The translations under genes and the position numbers were made by a program. 64,000 nucleotides of DNA from positions 4,265,968 to 4,329,967 of the forward strand of contig CP036424.1 of assembly GCA_007745835.1 (NCBI GenBank), read 5' to 3'. Each line of letters begins with the position of its first letter. Position 1 is the first letter of the stretch. This stretch comes from Planctomycetes bacterium MalM25. Its GTDB lineage: Bacteria; Planctomycetota; Planctomycetia; Pirellulales; Lacipirellulaceae. The notes under the pieces were generated by a model. It had not been told where the DNA came from. It did no database searches and was given only the letters and a program-made list of their open reading frames with translations. Below are positions 16,373 through 24,632 of this stretch, piece after piece.

Positions 16373-16846
16373 CTACTCACGGTCTTGAGGACCACCCCGC
16401 ATGACCGAACTGACGACCTCAATCAGCACACGGGTCGAAGCGACCGACGCCTGCTTCGCGCATCGTCCGATGGCGGCAGAGAGTGACGGTGCGCTGACCA
16501 CCCTTTGGTCGTACAGCTGCACGCCTGATCCATCGATCTGTGTCGAGGCGGGAGACCCCAGCTCCCAAGTCACCGAGTCGCAGTCGAACTCGAAGACACC
16601 CGATGTTGCGATTCGGATCGTGGTCTCCTCATCGGAGGGAGACGCCTGCATCGCGACGCCAACGAAGCTGTCTTGAAACGTTTGTTGATTGAGTGTCGGC
16701 GATCCCTCATCTGGCATCGCCGAAGCGGGGGCGCCAACGCCGGAGTTCAGGTAGATGAGATCCCCAATCTCGACCGCAACCCCATCGGCCACCGGGAGCG
16801 TGACCGGGTTTGTGTCGCCGTAACGCCATCGCATCGTGTTCGCCAT
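16373..16846 (-). CDS. DUF2190-like capsid decoration protein
   Basis: A 157-residue protein, mostly beta strands. The start MANTMRWRYGDTNPVTLPVA and the segment VEIGDLIYLNSG fit DUF2190-type proteins, which sit as decoration or stabilisation proteins on phage heads and are usually encoded just before the major capsid gene, as here. A GGAG precedes the ATG at good distance (cttggagtgagat). No membrane segment. The order protease - this gene - capsid is the classical head-module order. Confidence 0.7.
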   Translation of the reverse strand: MANTMRWRYGDTNPVTLPVADGVAVEIGDLIYLNSGVGAPASAMPDEGSPTLNQQTFQDSFVGVAMQASPSDEETTIRIATSGVFEFDCDSVTWELGSPASTQIDGSGVQLYDQRVVSAPSLSAAIGRCAKQASVASTRVLIEVVSSVMRGGPQDRE

Positions 16847-16899
16847 ATCTCACTCCAAGGGAAAGTAGTTGTATGTGGTAGTCGCCAGCCGTTCGGCGG

Positions 16900-17802
16900 C
16901 TACCCGCGTCGTGACAGCGCGGCGACAAACTGGGCCGTGTCGGTAGTCGGCGTTTCATCGGCGACCACGCTTTGTTCGCGGCAGGCGAGGTGGGGCGCCG
17001 AGATGGGTCGCTTAACCAGGCAGACGCGGTCCTCGATCAGCGGAGCCAAGTCATCCTCTCCGGCTTCCATCAACAGCCGAACGAACCCCTCGGTCAGCAC
17101 CGCCTGCACCGCCTCTTCCTCCAGCCCATGCTCCTCAACTAGCTGGTCGATCCGACGCCGTCGGTGCTGACGCTCCAACTGATCGCGCAGCTGATTAAGC
17201 TCTTCGCGGAGCTGATAGTTCTCCTCAACGAGCGTCTCAGGCCGGGGCTCATCCTCGGATTGTGGTGCGGTATCCGGATCCCGGCACGCTTCAAAGAGCC
17301 CGCCCGTCGTCGCCGGGTCAGCTACGAGATCAACGCTCTGAACACGCGTGATCGCCTCGACGACCAACTCGTCCGCCTCGCGCCGTGTTCGAGCCATAAC
17401 ATTGTGTGAAAGACCGACATTCTCAGGCGCGTGCTCGGCGTCCCAAGCGAGCTGCTCGGCCAGAGCGTGCCGCGGGTTGTAGTGCAGATCGCCAAACAGC
17501 CCGTCGCCCCGTGTGTAACGGACGTTGCGCACCACCCCCAGTCGGTCGCGGTAATCGCGAGGGGCCAGAGGGTCGCGTGTCGGGTGATTGACATTAACCT
17601 TCGATCCCTCATACAGACCGATTGCGTCTCGGAGCGCCTTTTCGGCGTAGCGCCGTCCGTTCCGAGAACGGAGCCCGAGGAGTTTCACGCCACGCAGCAC
17701 ACCCCGCGTCGCCTCGGAGCGGAGTGTCTGCCCCGCCGAATCGACGTACTCTTGAACGGCCTGCGGGGTGTCTGAGGAGTCATTTAGAACGGCATGGGTC
17801 AC
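16900..17802 (-). CDS. Prohead protease/scaffold-like protein
   Basis: A 300-residue protein. The N-terminal ~185 residues look like a phage head-maturation protease domain with the hallmarks VNVNHPTRDP, HNVMARTRREADELVVEAI and RVQSVDLVADPATTGGLFEA, which match herpesvirus-type/Mu-I-like protease-scaffold proteins. A charged coiled coil (about 190-235, LVEENYQLREELNQLRDQLE) follows, as expected for an internal scaffold. The GTG start at 17802 is chosen because AGGAGG lies ten bases upstream; a longer in-frame extension lacks such a signal. A strong hairpin (17831-17882) stands just upstream of the start. Confidence 0.7.
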   Translation of the reverse strand: MTHAVLNDSSDTPQAVQEYVDSAGQTLRSEATRGVLRGVKLLGLRSRNGRRYAEKALRDAIGLYEGSKVNVNHPTRDPLAPRDYRDRLGVVRNVRYTRGDGLFGDLHYNPRHALAEQLAWDAEHAPENVGLSHNVMARTRREADELVVEAITRVQSVDLVADPATTGGLFEACRDPDTAPQSEDEPRPETLVEENYQLREELNQLRDQLERQHRRRRIDQLVEEHGLEEEAVQAVLTEGFVRLLMEAGEDDLAPLIEDRVCLVKRPISAPHLACREQSVVADETPTTDTAQFVAALSRRG

Positions 17803-17830
17803 CTTGGGATCGCCTCCTAGGCAAAAGAAA

Positions 17831-17882
17831 AGCCCGCAACCCACGAACAGCTCCCTTACAAGGGGCTCGTGGGCAGCGGGCT
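17831..17882 (-). terminator. Long nested hairpin with T-rich tail inside the head operon
   Basis: Read on the minus strand this is a near-perfect nested hairpin. The outer stem is AGCCCGC/GCGGGCT, the middle stem CCCACGA/TCGTGGG, and the inner stem CCCTT/AAGGG around a short loop. It is followed by TTTTCTTTTG. It lies after the 62-residue gene and just before the prohead protease gene, so it should end or attenuate transcription between the packaging genes and the capsid genes. Its arms and apical GTAAG resemble the hairpin in the cassette leader at 26546-26631. Confidence 0.7.
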
Positions 17883-17943
17883 CGAGAGGGATGCCTCTCA
17901 GCCGTGGGCGGAGAGGCTCGGCTCGATGCCGAGTGGTTCGTTG

Positions 17944-18132
17944 TCAGCGGACGACGCGCTCGGTCGTTACGCGGACCTGCTGGATGAAGCCGTCTTGTAC
18001 GTTCATCGAGAGCGTGACCGTGCCGTAGTACCCTCGCTGCGAAGAAGCCGCGAGGAGCTCCGCAAAGGCGGCCTGGGCGTCGCTTGCGCGACCTTTGGAT
18101 GCGCCACCTGCCTGTCCTGATCCGTTTCGCAT
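17944..18132 (-). CDS. Small DUF2292-like hypothetical protein (62 aa)
   Basis: A 62-residue protein beginning MRNGSGQAGG, with a helix (AQAAFAELLAASSQ) followed by a compact beta unit GYYGTVTLSMNVQDGFIQQVRV. This resembles the small strand-strand domain of DUF2292/YezD-type proteins, whose function is unknown. It sits between portal and protease, where phages often place a small head accessory. The ATG at 18130-18132 is preferred over an upstream TTG because a TATAAT box lies exactly where it would make the ATG the first transcribed base. Confidence 0.55.
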   Translation of the reverse strand: MRNGSGQAGGASKGRASDAQAAFAELLAASSQRGYYGTVTLSMNVQDGFIQQVRVTTERVVR

Positions 18133-18167
18133 AGGGGCATTATACAACTCGGCTTCGCAGGCTCCGA
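18133..18167 (-). promoter_or_regulatory. Possible promoter giving a leaderless transcript
   Basis: A perfect TATAAT (18139-18144, minus strand) lies six bases before the ATG of the 62-residue gene, so transcription would begin at or next to the start codon. The -35 position (TCGGAG or TTCGGA) is poor. An AT-rich hexamer is notable in this GC-rich region, but a chance match cannot be excluded. Confidence 0.3.
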
Positions 18168-18185
18168 ATCGCTTTGGCCACTTTC

Positions 18186-19577
18186 TTACTTCGACGGCGG
18201 CGCCTCGCCGTGTTCTGAATGCACTCGCCGATTCTGTTGCTCCTGGTCGTAGTCGAGGCCGAGGCGCTGACTCCAGGTTTGAGTTGAGAGGACGCCGTTG
18301 CGATGTGCGATCTCATCCACCGCCGCATCGGATGCACGGTCACGGCTCTGCAGCGTAGGCGCAATGATCTGCAGCTCGATCGTGCTTGTCACTTCGACTG
18401 GCAAACGTCCCGCATGGATCGCGTTGTCGATCACGACTCGCATCACTCGCCGGTCCTGCTCGATCATCGCCGCCTGGGACCGCTCGAACATCTTGAAGGC
18501 GGGTCCTTCGGCCACGAGGGTCGAGGCGTAGCTGGCGTTCGAGGCGTCGGACGTGAACATGAACTCCGGCATAACCAGGCGTGAGGCGATCGCTCGCAGC
18601 TCCGCCTGCAAGATCGCCACGTAACTCGCCGCGTCGATGCCGGTGGCGGGGAAGTCGTACTCGAGGCCAGCCGGGGCGTCGAGAATCGTGCCGGGGCCGT
18701 ACTCGGTGACTCGTTTCGTACGGCCAGAGCGGTCGAGCGCGGTCGCGGAGGAACGATCCGCAACGAACTGCTCGACACCGACACGAGACGCGCTACGGTG
18801 CTTGCGGATCAGCGCGATCGCCGACTGAATTTCTGCGACCACACTCATGTTGCGAAGCAGCTTCTCCGCCCGGCGAAGGTTGGCCCGCACTGGGGTGTAG
18901 AGTGGCAGTCCGCGCCTCACATTGCGGTCGACGTTCGCCTTGCGGTGCTGGATCTCTCGGGCGTCGATCTGCTGACCATCGACGTAGTAGCCGAGGACCG
19001 TCTCGACGTCGCGATCGTCGGTGACGACTCCCTGCCCGGCGGCTAGCTGCGTGGAGGCCCCCTCCGGTGGCGCCACTTGATCCGGTTCGATGAACCGCAC
19101 GCGTGTCATACCGTGTCCGTCGGGGAAGTAGCGAAGAAAGACTTCCCCGTCCCGATCGAGCCGCCGGACGATCTCCTGCTGCCGGTCGTGCCAGGCGTTC
19201 TCCTCCAAGAACTCGTCAACGACCTGCTGGGTCTGATTGGCGAGATCGATCGAGGCGTCCTGGCCCTTGCGGACCGTCGCGTGGTAGACGTGGCCGGAAC
19301 CAACGATGTAGCTGATCCGGTTCTCATGGCCGTTGATGGCGAATTCATTCGTCAGCGCCAGTCGGCGGCAATCGGCACGAACCTCCGCCAACCGCGCTCC
19401 CGATAACGTCGCGCGGACGCCTCGATCCGAGGGCAAGCCGACCGGCTCCCAGAGACCTACGTCATCGCCGGCGTAGGCTTCGCGTGGATCGACGTAGTCG
19501 GCCCACAAGCCATCAAAGGTTTCGAGCAATCGGCTCTCGAGTTGCAGCAAGCGCTGCGTCGCGGTCGCTTCGCCCAT
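18186..19577 (-). CDS. Phage portal protein (lambda gpB family)
   Basis: The portal ring at the capsid vertex through which DNA enters and leaves. The 463-residue protein has the lambda-type pattern: an Arg-rich N-terminal region with LTNEFAINGHENRISYIVGSG, DREGDGEVFLRYF-like motif (RRLDRDGEVFLRYFPD), EPDQVAPPEG, GYYVDGQQIDAREIQHRKANVD, and the later block GLEYDFPATGIDAASYVAILQAELRAIASRLVMPEFMF, of which PEFMFTSDASNASYAS is a portal signature. The start ATG is preceded by GGAGACATTC. Directly downstream of the terminase large subunit, as usual. Confidence 0.9.
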   Translation of the reverse strand: MGEATATQRLLQLESRLLETFDGLWADYVDPREAYAGDDVGLWEPVGLPSDRGVRATLSGARLAEVRADCRRLALTNEFAINGHENRISYIVGSGHVYHATVRKGQDASIDLANQTQQVVDEFLEENAWHDRQQEIVRRLDRDGEVFLRYFPDGHGMTRVRFIEPDQVAPPEGASTQLAAGQGVVTDDRDVETVLGYYVDGQQIDAREIQHRKANVDRNVRRGLPLYTPVRANLRRAEKLLRNMSVVAEIQSAIALIRKHRSASRVGVEQFVADRSSATALDRSGRTKRVTEYGPGTILDAPAGLEYDFPATGIDAASYVAILQAELRAIASRLVMPEFMFTSDASNASYASTLVAEGPAFKMFERSQAAMIEQDRRVMRVVIDNAIHAGRLPVEVTSTIELQIIAPTLQSRDRASDAAVDEIAHRNGVLSTQTWSQRLGLDYDQEQQNRRVHSEHGEAPPSK

Positions 19578-19615
19578 GAATGTCTCCAGGTCGTTGAAAG
19601 GCGGGGGGCTGATTG

Positions 19616-21202
19616 TTAGAGCGTGTCGAACTCGAAACCCGATTCATCCTCGCGGGTCCGCCAAACCTCCTCGGCGAGGCGGAGCGCCATCTCCAGAGCG
19701 TCGGGTCCATCGTCGTGAGAACCGACTGGGAACTCTCGCAGCTGATCGACAAGCAGCGCTGTTGAATCCGACCCTCGTTTGAACCGGAGGCGTCGCTGCG
19801 ACAGGTACGGACCGAGCCTCTGGATACGGACCGCCTTGTTCGTGTGGTTGTGGATCTCGCACGGCGACCGACCCGGCAATCCCTGGCGATGGCTCTCGGC
19901 GACGAACTCACCGGCGAGCAACTGCTGCCACTGGTTCGCTTCGACACCGAAGGCGTCCGGTCGGAACGCCCGGCAACGGGCCACGCTGTCGGCGACCATC
20001 TGAGCGACCGGGCGTCTCGCGAGATCCGCCTCGACGTGCAGGACCCCGTCGCCATCGACTCCCAACAGTACAATTGCCGAGTAATCCCCGTGTCGGGCGT
20101 CGTTCCCTTTGCTCGGGTCGAGGGCAATCACCCGCAGGGTGAGTCGCTCTGGCCAATCATCGAACCAGACCGAGTCCTCGAAGTAGGACTCGGGCCATTC
20201 GCATCGCTCCGGATCTGATGGGGAGCCTTGTTTCTCACGCTCGAACGCGCCGTGCCCCCCTTCAAGCCTCAACCGCATGAGCGTGTACAAGTCCTCTTCA
20301 TCGGGCCACAGCACTTCAGCGCCGCGGTTCATCTCCTGACGATTCCGCTCGTAGAACGCCTGAGCCTCATCGGCAGCGTTCGGTTTCTGGGAGTCGCAGT
20401 AGATCGTCTCCCAGTCTCGCCAGAGCTCCATCGCGTCGGGCCAGCGGACAATCGACTGGAACGTGCGCGACCGCCAACCAGGTGCTTTGGTTAGCCTCAT
20501 GGCGAGCGCATCGCGGTGCAAAGCGGTCGCCACGTTGACGACATTGGTCCGCTTCGTTCCCGACTTCATGAGGGCGCCGTGGAACCATTCTGTCGAGCTC
20601 TCGCGCAGCACAGGCGACACGATGTGCTGGTCGTTCTGCAGGTCATCACACAGGATCAGAGAGGGGCGGTTGGCCCGACGCCGGCGCCCGCGGAGACGTT
20701 GGCCAACGCCATACGCCTCAATGACCACCCCGTTGCGGAGCTCGACCCCCGCGGATCGCCAGCGCGGGCCACGTCCTACCGTTGCCGGGTAGGCTTCGGC
20801 GAGTCGCTCGTTCTCTATCAACTCAGCCTTCACGTTCTCGAGGTGCGCCTGGGCTTGGGATTTGGTATCGGAGATGATCCAGATGTACGGTTCGTCCGCT
20901 TCGACCGCGCTACGCAGCACGCCGGCGAGGGTGGCGACGGTTGACTTGGCAGCGCCGCGAGGCCCGACAACATTCACTTTCGCGCCCCGTTCGGTCCGCA
21001 TGCGGTCCATCTGCTGAGCCAGCCATCCGTGCAACGCTGAGGGGGATTTCCGGAAGTGATTCGGGAGGTAATGTTGCGCCCACAGGAGCAACGACTGGTC
21101 GGGGTCGCCGTGGGGATCGATGGGGTCTTTCGAAAAAGCCTGCCCGATCGCCGCGTGCAGCACCCGGGCCACCCGGGCCTCGGCTGCGGTGCTGGAATCC
21201 AT
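19616..21202 (-). CDS. Terminase large subunit
   Basis: The packaging motor and nuclease that fills phage heads. From the ATG at 21200-21202 (preceded by AGAGGGA) it is 528 residues. The ATPase half carries Walker A GPRGAAKST (80-88) and Walker B LILCDDLQND (from 182). The C-terminal nuclease half shows RVIALDPSKGND with the first catalytic Asp and later acidic residues (HVEADLARRP; DDGPDALEMAL). A long Arg-rich linker lies near 165-180. Located between a terS-like gene and the portal gene. All motor motifs look intact, so the protein could be functional. Confidence 0.9.
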   Translation of the reverse strand: MDSSTAAEARVARVLHAAIGQAFSKDPIDPHGDPDQSLLLWAQHYLPNHFRKSPSALHGWLAQQMDRMRTERGAKVNVVGPRGAAKSTVATLAGVLRSAVEADEPYIWIISDTKSQAQAHLENVKAELIENERLAEAYPATVGRGPRWRSAGVELRNGVVIEAYGVGQRLRGRRRRANRPSLILCDDLQNDQHIVSPVLRESSTEWFHGALMKSGTKRTNVVNVATALHRDALAMRLTKAPGWRSRTFQSIVRWPDAMELWRDWETIYCDSQKPNAADEAQAFYERNRQEMNRGAEVLWPDEEDLYTLMRLRLEGGHGAFEREKQGSPSDPERCEWPESYFEDSVWFDDWPERLTLRVIALDPSKGNDARHGDYSAIVLLGVDGDGVLHVEADLARRPVAQMVADSVARCRAFRPDAFGVEANQWQQLLAGEFVAESHRQGLPGRSPCEIHNHTNKAVRIQRLGPYLSQRRLRFKRGSDSTALLVDQLREFPVGSHDDGPDALEMALRLAEEVWRTREDESGFEFDTL

Positions 21203-21218
21203 ACCGTCCCTCTCTTCC

Positions 21219-21683
21219 TTATGGCGTTGTTCCCTCTTTCTCATCAGGCGAATGCTCGACCAACAACGGGTCGGACAGGGATTCACCCGCTTCTTTCAGC
21301 CTGTTGAGCACGCGCTCTCGATCTTCGGTATCTCGCAACAACCCGGCGAGATCTCCGGACAGCTTCGATAAGAAGCCCACCAGGTCGCGGCGGCCGACGG
21401 CGCCGGCGTCGCGGCGGGCGTACCGCTCGGGCAGCCGTCGCTCCAGCCACCAGACGCTGGCCCGCCAGTGCCGCTCGTCGCGGGCGGCTTGCTGGATATT
21501 CCGCATGTGGGCCAGCTCGCATCCCGCCTCGGCTCGACGCAACTGTTCCGCGAAATCGGGTTCTCCGTAGGCGGTCGCGTTGAGCTGCTGCAGGCTACAA
21601 CCGATGTACTTTGCGGCCGTCTCACGGTCGCAGCCGACCGACGCGATCAACAGCGCCTCGCGTTTCTGCTCGTCCGTCAGCAT
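21219..21683 (-). CDS. Terminase small subunit-like protein
   Basis: A 154-residue protein starting MLTDEQKREALLIASVGCDRETAAKYIGCSLQQL, which reads as a helix-turn-helix of the type used by small terminases to recognise packaging sites. Further helices follow (ELAHMRNIQQAARD; WRASVWWLERRLPERYAR) for oligomerisation. GAGGAGG precedes the ATG. Its first bases overlap the end of the ABC-GNAT gene by 7 bases, and the large terminase starts 16 bases after it ends. Position plus HTH make the call likely. Confidence 0.75.
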   Translation of the reverse strand: MLTDEQKREALLIASVGCDRETAAKYIGCSLQQLNATAYGEPDFAEQLRRAEAGCELAHMRNIQQAARDERHWRASVWWLERRLPERYARRDAGAVGRRDLVGFLSKLSGDLAGLLRDTEDRERVLNRLKEAGESLSDPLLVEHSPDEKEGTTP

Positions 21684-22798
21684 GGCGGGGCGTCCTCCTC
21701 TGGCGCACCAAGATACTCGAACGACACGACCGATCTTCCGGCCGAGTTCCGATAGGTCGTGAACGCGGTTCGGCGTCGCGAAGCCGCTTGCCCGGTCCGC
21801 TTCACCGCCACCACCCGCCAGCGCGATGAGCGGTCGCAGTGCCGGATCAACGCGGGGTGGCTGCTGGTGACGTTCACTCGCAGGCCCTCTTCGCGCTGCA
21901 CCTCGGCGACCGCTTCGACGGTTCGCATCCCGATACCAATCCCCTGGTAATCCGGCAACGTGACGATCCGTGTGAAACGCCGGCGCCCTTTGCGCCCGAT
22001 GATCGGTAGCGTCGCCGCGAAGCTAACCGGCTCGCCGTTCCAGGTCGCCAGGTAGCACATCGCCTGCGGAGCGATCGAACCGGTCAGATAGTGATGGCGC
22101 GCAAACAGCCGCCAAGCCGCCACTCGGCAACGATGGATTTCCAGACCGATCCGCGGTCGTCGAAGACGCCTCCGGGTGAGGCGTCCGGTAGCCATGTCGA
22201 GCACCCAGTCGGGCTCGAGCCACTCCGCAATGTCGTAGTGGCAGGTCACCGCCACGAAGCGGCATGGCAGGTCGCCCCGCCGAACGCCCTTCGCGATGGC
22301 CGCCGAGCAGACGCGGGCGACGTTGCGATCGACCACGCTGGTGAATTCATCGAACGCGAGGACCGGCTTGGTCTCCCCAGCCGCCTCGCATCCCGCGGCG
22401 AGAGCACGCGCCAAGTCGCAACGGAACTTCTCCCCGTTGCTGAGCACCGCATAGGGTTTCACCCACGAGGGGGGCGAGCCGAAGCCGACCGAGGTGAATA
22501 GCTCCACGACCTTCCGCACGGATGTGTCCCCGAAGCAGTCGATGACCGCGCGGTCCTCGGGCCAGGGCTGGGCTCGATACAAGTCGCCGCCGAACGCTTC
22601 GCGGGCGATGGTCGACTTGCCGCTGCCCGAGGGACCGACGATCAGGCCGATCGACCACTCTTCGTCGGGGTCGGGCGTCTCGACCTCGAACGAGGCGCTC
22701 GATCGCTCGCCGAGCGGCACGTCGAACATACCGGCGACCTGTTGCACTCGGAACGATTCATGGACCGGGCAGTCCACGGTGACGCTGAGCTGGGGCAT
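21677..22798 (-). CDS. ABC-type ATPase fused to GNAT acetyltransferase (COG2401-like)
   Basis: A 373-residue two-domain protein. The N-terminal ABC ATPase has Walker A GPSGSGKS (55-62), a signature-like LSNGEK (119-124), Walker B LAFDEF (147-152) and an H-loop His187. There are no membrane helices, so it is not a transporter. The C-terminal GNAT domain (about 219-345) has RHHYLTG (234-240), strand MCYLATWNGEPVSFAA, and the acetyl-CoA loop QGIGIG (285-290). This is the architecture of COG2401, whose function is unknown. Phage Mu Mom, a DNA-modifying enzyme, also has a GNAT fold with an HY motif, so nucleic-acid modification is a reasonable guess. It lies between ParB-like and terminase genes. 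Confidence 0.8.
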   Translation of the reverse strand: MPQLSVTVDCPVHESFRVQQVAGMFDVPLGERSSASFEVETPDPDEEWSIGLIVGPSGSGKSTIAREAFGGDLYRAQPWPEDRAVIDCFGDTSVRKVVELFTSVGFGSPPSWVKPYAVLSNGEKFRCDLARALAAGCEAAGETKPVLAFDEFTSVVDRNVARVCSAAIAKGVRRGDLPCRFVAVTCHYDIAEWLEPDWVLDMATGRLTRRRLRRPRIGLEIHRCRVAAWRLFARHHYLTGSIAPQAMCYLATWNGEPVSFAATLPIIGRKGRRRFTRIVTLPDYQGIGIGMRTVEAVAEVQREEGLRVNVTSSHPALIRHCDRSSRWRVVAVKRTGQAASRRRTAFTTYRNSAGRSVVSFEYLGAPEEDAPPC

Positions 22799-22821
22799 TG
22801 CGTTCTCCTGCTGGATATCTG

Positions 22822-23373
22822 TCAGAGGGTGAGGACACGACAGCGGTAGCCGTCGCCGTGGAGTCGCTCGTAGACCTCGCGTTGTTGCTCTTCGCCATCG
22901 ACCTCGACGACGACCTGATAGCTCGGCTTGATCTCGATCTCGGGCGGCTCGGGGACGAGGGACTCCTCGCTGATCTGCCGGCCGAGATGGCCTAGCATCT
23001 CGCGGACGGCTTCGGCGTCGGTCTCGGCGCGACCGAGCAGGTCCGCCAGCCGGGTGTCGTCGACACCCGCCAGGGCGCCGAGTGGGTCGTACGTCAGCAG
23101 CAGCTTCTCGGCCTCGCGGTCATCCAGGTCGAGCACCAACACCGGCACGGTCGCCGAGGGGTTCGACTGGGCGCGTAGATGGCCGTCCAGTAGCTGCAGT
23201 TGACCGTCGGGGAGTTCACGCACGAGCAGGGCGCCCGCCATGCCGAGTTCGCTGAGCACCCCCCGCCAGACATCCTGCTGATGGCGCGAGTGCGTCCGCC
23301 AATTCTTTGGGTGCGGCTGCAGGTCGCCCGCTCGGACGCGGCGTAGTTCTTTGACACGGTCGCGGATCTTCAT
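22822..23373 (-). CDS. ParB-like nuclease/CTPase-domain protein
   Basis: A 183-residue protein with a ParB-N domain: VRAGDLQPHPKNWRTHS, a later LLDGHLRAQ (the GHxR-type box) and a short helical segment LLLTYDPLGALAGVDD. The C-terminal ~60 residues are a separate small alpha/beta piece (SYQVVVEVDGEEQQREVYERL). Phage ParB-like proteins act as nucleases, CTP switches or partners of DNA-modification enzymes. It is coupled by ATGA to the gene upstream and is followed 23 bases later by the ABC-GNAT gene, implying joint action. Chromosome partitioning is unlikely because parA is absent. Confidence 0.82.
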   Translation of the reverse strand: MKIRDRVKELRRVRAGDLQPHPKNWRTHSRHQQDVWRGVLSELGMAGALLVRELPDGQLQLLDGHLRAQSNPSATVPVLVLDLDDREAEKLLLTYDPLGALAGVDDTRLADLLGRAETDAEAVREMLGHLGRQISEESLVPEPPEIEIKPSYQVVVEVDGEEQQREVYERLHGDGYRCRVLTL

Positions 23374-23612
23374 GGGAAGGGTCTCCGGGCGATGACACGC
23401 ACGTCCGACTGCAGGAGGCTGACGCTCTGCTTCAAGCCGGCGAGTTCGGCGTCGACGGCTGCCAAGCGTTCGCGGTTGGTTTGCGCGACCTCGTGGACCT
23501 TGTAGAGCGTCGCGCCGGCCAGCGTCAGCGACGCCAGGGCGAGCGAGCAGAGCCCGCCCCAGTCGGCGGGGGCGAGTCGGACGCGGTCGGGGTTCTCGGG
23601 GGTTCGGACCAT
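23370..23612 (-). CDS. Small single-helix membrane protein with coiled coil (80 aa)
   Basis: An 80-residue protein with one hydrophobic helix (GGLCSLALASLTLAGATLY, about 20-38) followed by a charged coiled coil (VHEVAQTNRERLAAVDAELAG, about 40-75). The layout is that of a holin-accessory, spanin-like or anchor protein. The ATG at 23610-23612 is chosen because the upstream in-frame sequence is Arg-rich and non-coding in character. It overlaps the ParB-like start by ATGA. The 130 bases before it show nothing recognisable. Function is inferred only from topology. Confidence 0.6.
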   Translation of the reverse strand: MVRTPENPDRVRLAPADWGGLCSLALASLTLAGATLYKVHEVAQTNRERLAAVDAELAGLKQSVSLLQSDVRVIARRPFP

Positions 23613-23742
23613 CGTGAGCGGATCGAGCGAGTTAGGGATCGAGGCGGCATGACACAGCGGGGGGCGTGCCTCGCGGGCGGCCCGTCTCGTGGCCGGCGAG
23701 CCGTCGGCCGACGCGGGACGCCCCCCGCACGACGCGCAACGA

Positions 23743-24582
23743 CTACGGGCCCGGGGCGGGCGGGATGATCGGTCCGCCCGCTGACGCCGCCCCCCCGCTG
23801 CCGGAGCCACTGATCACGCCATCGATCCGGTTGTCGGAGTAGAAGCTCGACAGGTTCGTTGGCCACGGGCCGAGGTCCGCAGGCAGGTCGGTGATCGGGA
23901 TCCCTTCGGCGAGCAGCTCGAGGCGGTCTTCGGTGAACACCCGGTCGAGGCGAGGCACCGTGTCGACCATCTCGGTCGACGTGAAGAACTGCGATGGGTC
24001 GTACGCGGCGAGGTCCGCGTCGGAAAGGACGAAACCCTGGGCGCTCGCTTCATCACGCGTCTTGCCGAACAGCTCGATCGCCATGTTCACGTAAACGCGT
24101 CGCAGATACTGGCCGACCTGTCCGGCGAAGGCGGTCGAGATCTCCATTTCCTTGCGGTTCTCGGTGTGCTGCATCGCCTCGGCCAGCGAGACAAGCACCA
24201 TGGCGGACCAACGACGCAAGAAGGGGTTGCGGACCTTAAAGAACGGCACCGGGTAAACCCGGAAGACCTCGCCCGCGGGGCGAGAGTGCAGGGCCTCCAT
24301 GTTGTCCGTGCCCGGGGCCACGGCGCGGCCGGCGAGGATGTTCGCGGCGCGGAGGTAAAGCTTGTGGACGCGTTTGCAGGTGTTGATCGATGGCGGGATA
24401 CGGAGATCGACGTCCTCGTGATGCATCACGTGGAAGAGGTTCCGGCCGACCAAGTCGACCCAATCAAGGATCTGTGGGTTGAGGCTCCCCACGTCGTTCG
24501 ACCAGTTGGGAACCGCGTAGCCGGCGTCGCCAAAGACGCCGACCTTGTACCAAAGAACCGCATCGGTGTTCGTGAGGGGCAT
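23743..24582 (-). CDS. Hypothetical cassette protein, possibly structural (279 aa)
   Basis: A 279-residue soluble protein starting MPLTNTDAVLWYKVGVFGD. It has no signal peptide, no membrane helix and no motif I recognise. It has a helical middle and ends in a Gly/Ser/Pro-rich tail (SGSGSGGAASAGGPIIPP). The start is set at the ATG 24580-24582 because further upstream the frame runs into the trypsin-like gene on the same strand. Placed between the secreted protease and the small membrane protein. It could be a virion component or the target of the neighbouring protease; neither is shown by sequence. Confidence 0.6.
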   Translation of the reverse strand: MPLTNTDAVLWYKVGVFGDAGYAVPNWSNDVGSLNPQILDWVDLVGRNLFHVMHHEDVDLRIPPSINTCKRVHKLYLRAANILAGRAVAPGTDNMEALHSRPAGEVFRVYPVPFFKVRNPFLRRWSAMVLVSLAEAMQHTENRKEMEISTAFAGQVGQYLRRVYVNMAIELFGKTRDEASAQGFVLSDADLAAYDPSQFFTSTEMVDTVPRLDRVFTEDRLELLAEGIPITDLPADLGPWPTNLSSFYSDNRIDGVISGSGSGGAASAGGPIIPPAPGP

Positions 24583-24632
24583 GGCTAGCTTGGGGTTGGA
24601 AGACTGACTGGGAGGGGAGCGGGGCGGCGGCT

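Noticed and set aside
22822-23373. Chromosome-partitioning ParB
   Set aside because: No parA or centromere-like repeats nearby; the domain order and cassette position fit phage ParB-like proteins.
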